From Actinomycetota bacterium (GTDB lineage: Bacteria; Actinomycetota; Thermoleophilia; Solirubrobacterales; 70-9): a stretch of DNA of 64,000 bases. A program made the position numbers and the translations under genes. Each line of letters starts with the position of its first letter. Position 1 is the first letter of the stretch. Shown piece after piece: positions 61,030 to 64,000 of this stretch. The DNA lies in assembly GCA_005885405.1 (NCBI GenBank), contig VAYN01000012.1, forward strand, positions 138,553-202,552, written 5' to 3'. Below the pieces are notes generated by a model. That model did no database searches. It saw nothing but the letters and a program-made list of their open reading frames with translations, and was not told where the DNA came from.

Positions 61030-64000
61030 TTGAATCGGGATCGAGGCGTTTCGGCGGTTTGGACCGTTCCGACTTTTGCTCTGCTCGTCGCCCTTGCGCT
61101 GCTGGCGATCGGCAGCGTCCCGGCTTCGGCCGCGACCGGTCGCTCGCTGCTGCAGACGATGAGCGTCGGGCCGAACACCAACCCCAACGGGCTCGCCCTC
61201 GACTCCTCCGGCAACGTCTACACCGTCGCCGTCGAAGGGCAGCCGCGGGTGATCAAACTGAGCCCCAGCGGCGACCCGGTCCCGTTCAGCGCCACCGCCT
61301 CCTACATCGCGGGCAACACTTTGACCGGGCCCGGGGGAGGGACGTTTGGAATCCTGCCCTGGTTCGGCGCCTTCCTCGCCGTCGACCGCTCCGGCGGCCC
61401 CGCGGACGGCAACATCTACCTGGGTCGGAGCAACGACAGCGAACACGACGTCGCCGTCTTCGTCTTCGACGAGACTGGGACCTACCTCGGCACCCTCGGA
61501 CCCCATCGAGCCCAGGGTCCGTTCGGCATCTGCGGCGTCTCCGTCAACCAGGCGACCGGCGCCGTCTACGTCACCGACACCCAAGCCGACACGGTCAGCA
61601 GGTACGCGCCCCCGACCGGCAACCCGGCGCTGGCGAAACCGAACGGAGTCCTGCACGGAGACTTCTGTCCCGGCGAGGTTGACTCGAGCGGTGCCGTCTA
61701 CGGCGGCTACCCGCTGACCAGGTACCCGGCCTCCCAGTTCGACCTGCCCTCTCCGGTCGGCACCGTGATCGAACCGGACACCTCGGTGCCGCGGCTGGGG
61801 GTCGACCCGGTGAGCGACCACCTCCTGGTCGACCGCGGCCACGAGCTGCTGGAGCGGGACACCACCGGCGCCGCCGTGGGCTCGCCCTTCGGTTCGACCA
61901 CGGGCTCGGCCGGGATCGCCGGCGACGGCAGCGGCAATGTCCTCGCCGCCGACGCGGGCGGCGGCATCTTCGTCTATGGCTCGGGGGAGGTGCAGCTGCC
62001 GACGGCGACGACGGGCGAGGCGAGCGAAGTCGGCACCTCCACCGCCAAAGTCGAAGGCTCGGTCGACCCCGACTCGGCCGGTGGGATCGTCGGCTGCGAG
62101 TTCCGCTTCGGCGAGGACTCCGGCTACTCGGACGGGTCGGCGCCCTGCGTCCCGGCCGCCTCCCCCGGCACCCCGATCGCGAGCCCGACCTCGGTCACCG
62201 CGAATCTCACTGGCCTCGTCTCCGGGACGACCTACCGCTACCGCCTCTTCGTCACCAACGCCAACGGCACCAACGTCGGCGGCGAGCGGACCCTCACCAC
62301 CTCCCAGGCGATCGAAGGCGTCTCCACCGGCGCGGCAAGCGACGTGACGAAGGAGAGCGCGACCCTCCACGGCTCCTTCGTCGGCGACGGCAGTGACACC
62401 CACTACTACTTCGAATGGGGAGCGTCGGTCGACTACGGCAACAAAACCCCGGCGCCGCCCGGCAACGACGCCGGCTCCACCGCCGGTCAGCAGGAAGTCG
62501 ACCCGGTCGCGCTCGGCGGCCTGCAGGGCGGCACGACCTACCACTACCGCCTCGTCGCGGTCGACGCCGACGGAACCTCCCGCGGCCAGGACGAAAGCTT
62601 CACGACCGCACCCGCCGTCACCAACCTCACCGCCGACCCGCCAACCGCGGTCACCAGCGAATCAGCCGAGCTCAACGGCTCCTTCGACGCCGACTCCCAC
62701 GAAGTCCACTACTACTTCGAATGGGGCGAGACCACGAGCTACGGGAACACGACCCCGCTGCCGCCCGGCAACTCCGTCGCCCCCGGCAGCGGTCGGGTCG
62801 AGGTCCCGTCGGTCACCGTCTCTGGCCTGACGGAAGGCGGTATCTACCACTACCGCATCGTCGCCTCCAGCTCGATTGGGACCACCTACAGCGCCGACGC
62901 CACCTTCAAGGCGGCGGAACCGCCGATCGTCAACAACATCTTCACCCGCAAAGTCTTCGCCACCTCGGCCGAACTCGCCGGTGAAGTCAACCCCCGCTAC
63001 GGCGAGACGACCTACTACTTCGAATGGGGCCAGAACTTCAGCTACGGGAACAAAACGCCGGTCGGCGACGCCGGCTCCGGCACCGCCTTCGTCCCGGTCA
63101 GCGCCCAGATCGTGAATCTCGTCGAGGGTGTCACCTACCACTTCAGGCTGGTCGCCGAAAACGAGTACGGGAAAACCGTCTCCCCCGACCAGACGTTCGG
63201 CTTTTACCCGCCCGCCTGCCCGAACGCGCAGCTGCGCCAGGAAACGGGTTCCAACAGCCTGCCCGACTGCCGCGCCTACGAGCTGACCACGCCGGAAAAC
63301 TCGCAGGGGACCCAGATCTTCCCGCTCGGGGGACCGACCAGCCCGTACGCGACGAGCCCCTCGCGGATCGCCTACACCGGTGACTTCGGCGTCTTCAACG
63401 AGGAAACGGGCGAACCGGCGAACGTCACCGGTGACCTCTACGTCTCCACGCGCACCGACGAGAAATGGACGCAGAGGTTCATCGGCAAACCGGCCTCAGA
63501 AGGGTTCCAGATGGGCCGCCCGCCGCTGAACTCACTCGACGAATACAGCCAGTCCACGGTCGGGATTAGCAAGTGGCAGCGTGACCTGCTGACCGACCCG
63601 GGCATGGACCGGATCGTCCAGTGGGACCGCGCTTGGCCCGGTGGCGGCAACGTCCACGGCCTCAACGGCGACCCGTCGAACGCTCCGTTCGTCTGGGACA
63701 GCACCTCCGGCGAGCTGCTCGAACGCTGGCCGACCAACGTCGACGAGGTCGCCGGCGGCTACGACTTCGTCGGCCTGCCGACTGCCTCGGAGGACCTCAG
63801 CCACTTCGTCTTCTCCTCCAACGTCGTCTTCGCCTCCGGCGGAACCGGCTTCCCCGAAGAGATCGCCTGCTGCAACCCTTACGAATTCCCGCCGCTCCCC
63901 GCCGCCTCGATCTACGACAACGACCTGGCGACGGGATCGGTCGAGCTCGCCTCCGTGCGGAAGGACGGCAGCCCCTTCATGGGTTGGCTCTACGACGTCT
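61030..64000 (+). CDS. Large secreted NHL/Fn3-like repeat protein, 3' end outside window
   Basis: The frame is missing from the track because it is open to the right edge. It starts at a TTG (61030) after GGGAGAGG, giving a signal peptide (TFALLVALALLAIGSVPASA). Residues about 40-310 look like an NHL/SMP-type propeller (NPNGLALDSSGNVYTVA; VYVTDTQADTVSRY). About four Fn3-like repeats follow, each with HYYFEWGxxxxYGNxTP and GTTYHYRLVA. Then PACPNAQLRQETGSNSLPDCRAYE, a motif common in giant secreted proteins of Solirubrobacterales-like genomes. At least 990 residues are visible. Role unknown, presumably cell-surface. Confidence 0.8.
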   Translation, partial: MNRDRGVSAVWTVPTFALLVALALLAIGSVPASAATGRSLLQTMSVGPNTNPNGLALDSSGNVYTVAVEGQPRVIKLSPSGDPVPFSATASYIAGNTLTGPGGGTFGILPWFGAFLAVDRSGGPADGNIYLGRSNDSEHDVAVFVFDETGTYLGTLGPHRAQGPFGICGVSVNQATGAVYVTDTQADTVSRYAPPTGNPALAKPNGVLHGDFCPGEVDSSGAVYGGYPLTRYPASQFDLPSPVGTVIEPDTSVPRLGVDPVSDHLLVDRGHELLERDTTGAAVGSPFGSTTGSAGIAGDGSGNVLAADAGGGIFVYGSGEVQLPTATTGEASEVGTSTAKVEGSVDPDSAGGIVGCEFRFGEDSGYSDGSAPCVPAASPGTPIASPTSVTANLTGLVSGTTYRYRLFVTNANGTNVGGERTLTTSQAIEGVSTGAASDVTKESATLHGSFVGDGSDTHYYFEWGASVDYGNKTPAPPGNDAGSTAGQQEVDPVALGGLQGGTTYHYRLVAVDADGTSRGQDESFTTAPAVTNLTADPPTAVTSESAELNGSFDADSHEVHYYFEWGETTSYGNTTPLPPGNSVAPGSGRVEVPSVTVSGLTEGGIYHYRIVASSSIGTTYSADATFKAAEPPIVNNIFTRKVFATSAELAGEVNPRYGETTYYFEWGQNFSYGNKTPVGDAGSGTAFVPVSAQIVNLVEGVTYHFRLVAENEYGKTVSPDQTFGFYPPACPNAQLRQETGSNSLPDCRAYELTTPENSQGTQIFPLGGPTSPYATSPSRIAYTGDFGVFNEETGEPANVTGDLYVSTRTDEKWTQRFIGKPASEGFQMGRPPLNSLDEYSQSTVGISKWQRDLLTDPGMDRIVQWDRAWPGGGNVHGLNGDPSNAPFVWDSTSGELLERWPTNVDEVAGGYDFVGLPTASEDLSHFVFSSNVVFASGGTGFPEEIACCNPYEFPPLPAASIYDNDLATGSVELASVRKDGSPFMGWLYDV

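Overview
The window is high-GC DNA that looks like a chromosome segment of an actinobacterium, most likely class Thermoleophilia (Solirubrobacterales-like). Pointers are the many secreted proteins with Lys/Cys-rich tails or YYFEWG-type repeats, choice-of-anchor-Q-like beta-helix proteins, frequent GTG/TTG starts, and several genes with a TAnnnT -10 box only 6-10 nt before the start codon (leaderless transcripts). The taxonomy is an inference from these features.

Region 1 (1-12.6 kb) is an accessory, defence-like island. It holds an ECF sigma factor overlapping an Mrr-like nuclease/STAND NTPase gene that runs off the left edge; a NACHT NTPase with helical repeats and a C-terminal PD-(D/E)xK-like domain, split by a 2-nt frameshift; a TIGR02391/Ymh-like protein; and a tight three-gene cassette (unknown 194 aa, nuclease-helicase, unknown 770 aa). 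I recognise no named defence system in that cassette.

Region 2 (12.6-21.8 kb) starts with an alpha/beta hydrolase and the C-terminal stub of an FAD oxidoreductase. An integrative element follows: an excisionase-like HTH, a tyrosine integrase with an extra winged-helix tail, a tightly coupled set of small genes (two of which repeat the same winged helix behind a SeqA-N-like motif), then an opposing block of XRE regulators and a histone-H1-like protein. It ends at the 3' end of tRNA-Ala(CGC). I could not identify an att duplication.

Region 3 (21.8-42 kb) is mostly housekeeping. It has two tRNA-Ala genes, lipA and lipB, pyruvate dehydrogenase E1 alpha and beta, lipoamide dehydrogenase, and thiamine biosynthesis (thiE; a TPP riboswitch before thiO with an in-frame TAG; a thiS-thiG fusion), followed by tRNA-Lys. 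Secreted beta-helix proteins, a broken DsbA/HCCA-isomerase-like gene and a PD-(D/E)xK-like protein are interspersed.

Region 4 (42-64 kb) has a LOG-family protein, a TolB-like propeller, purH-purN, a giant secreted repeat protein broken by a frameshift, a serine hydrolase next to purF, a cupin/TetR divergent pair, a four-gene ABC sugar importer, a TetR/MFS divergent pair around a perfect palindrome, and a large secreted repeat protein cut by the right edge.

All coordinates come from reading the sequence and ORF track. Family names rest on motifs seen by eye, without database searches.
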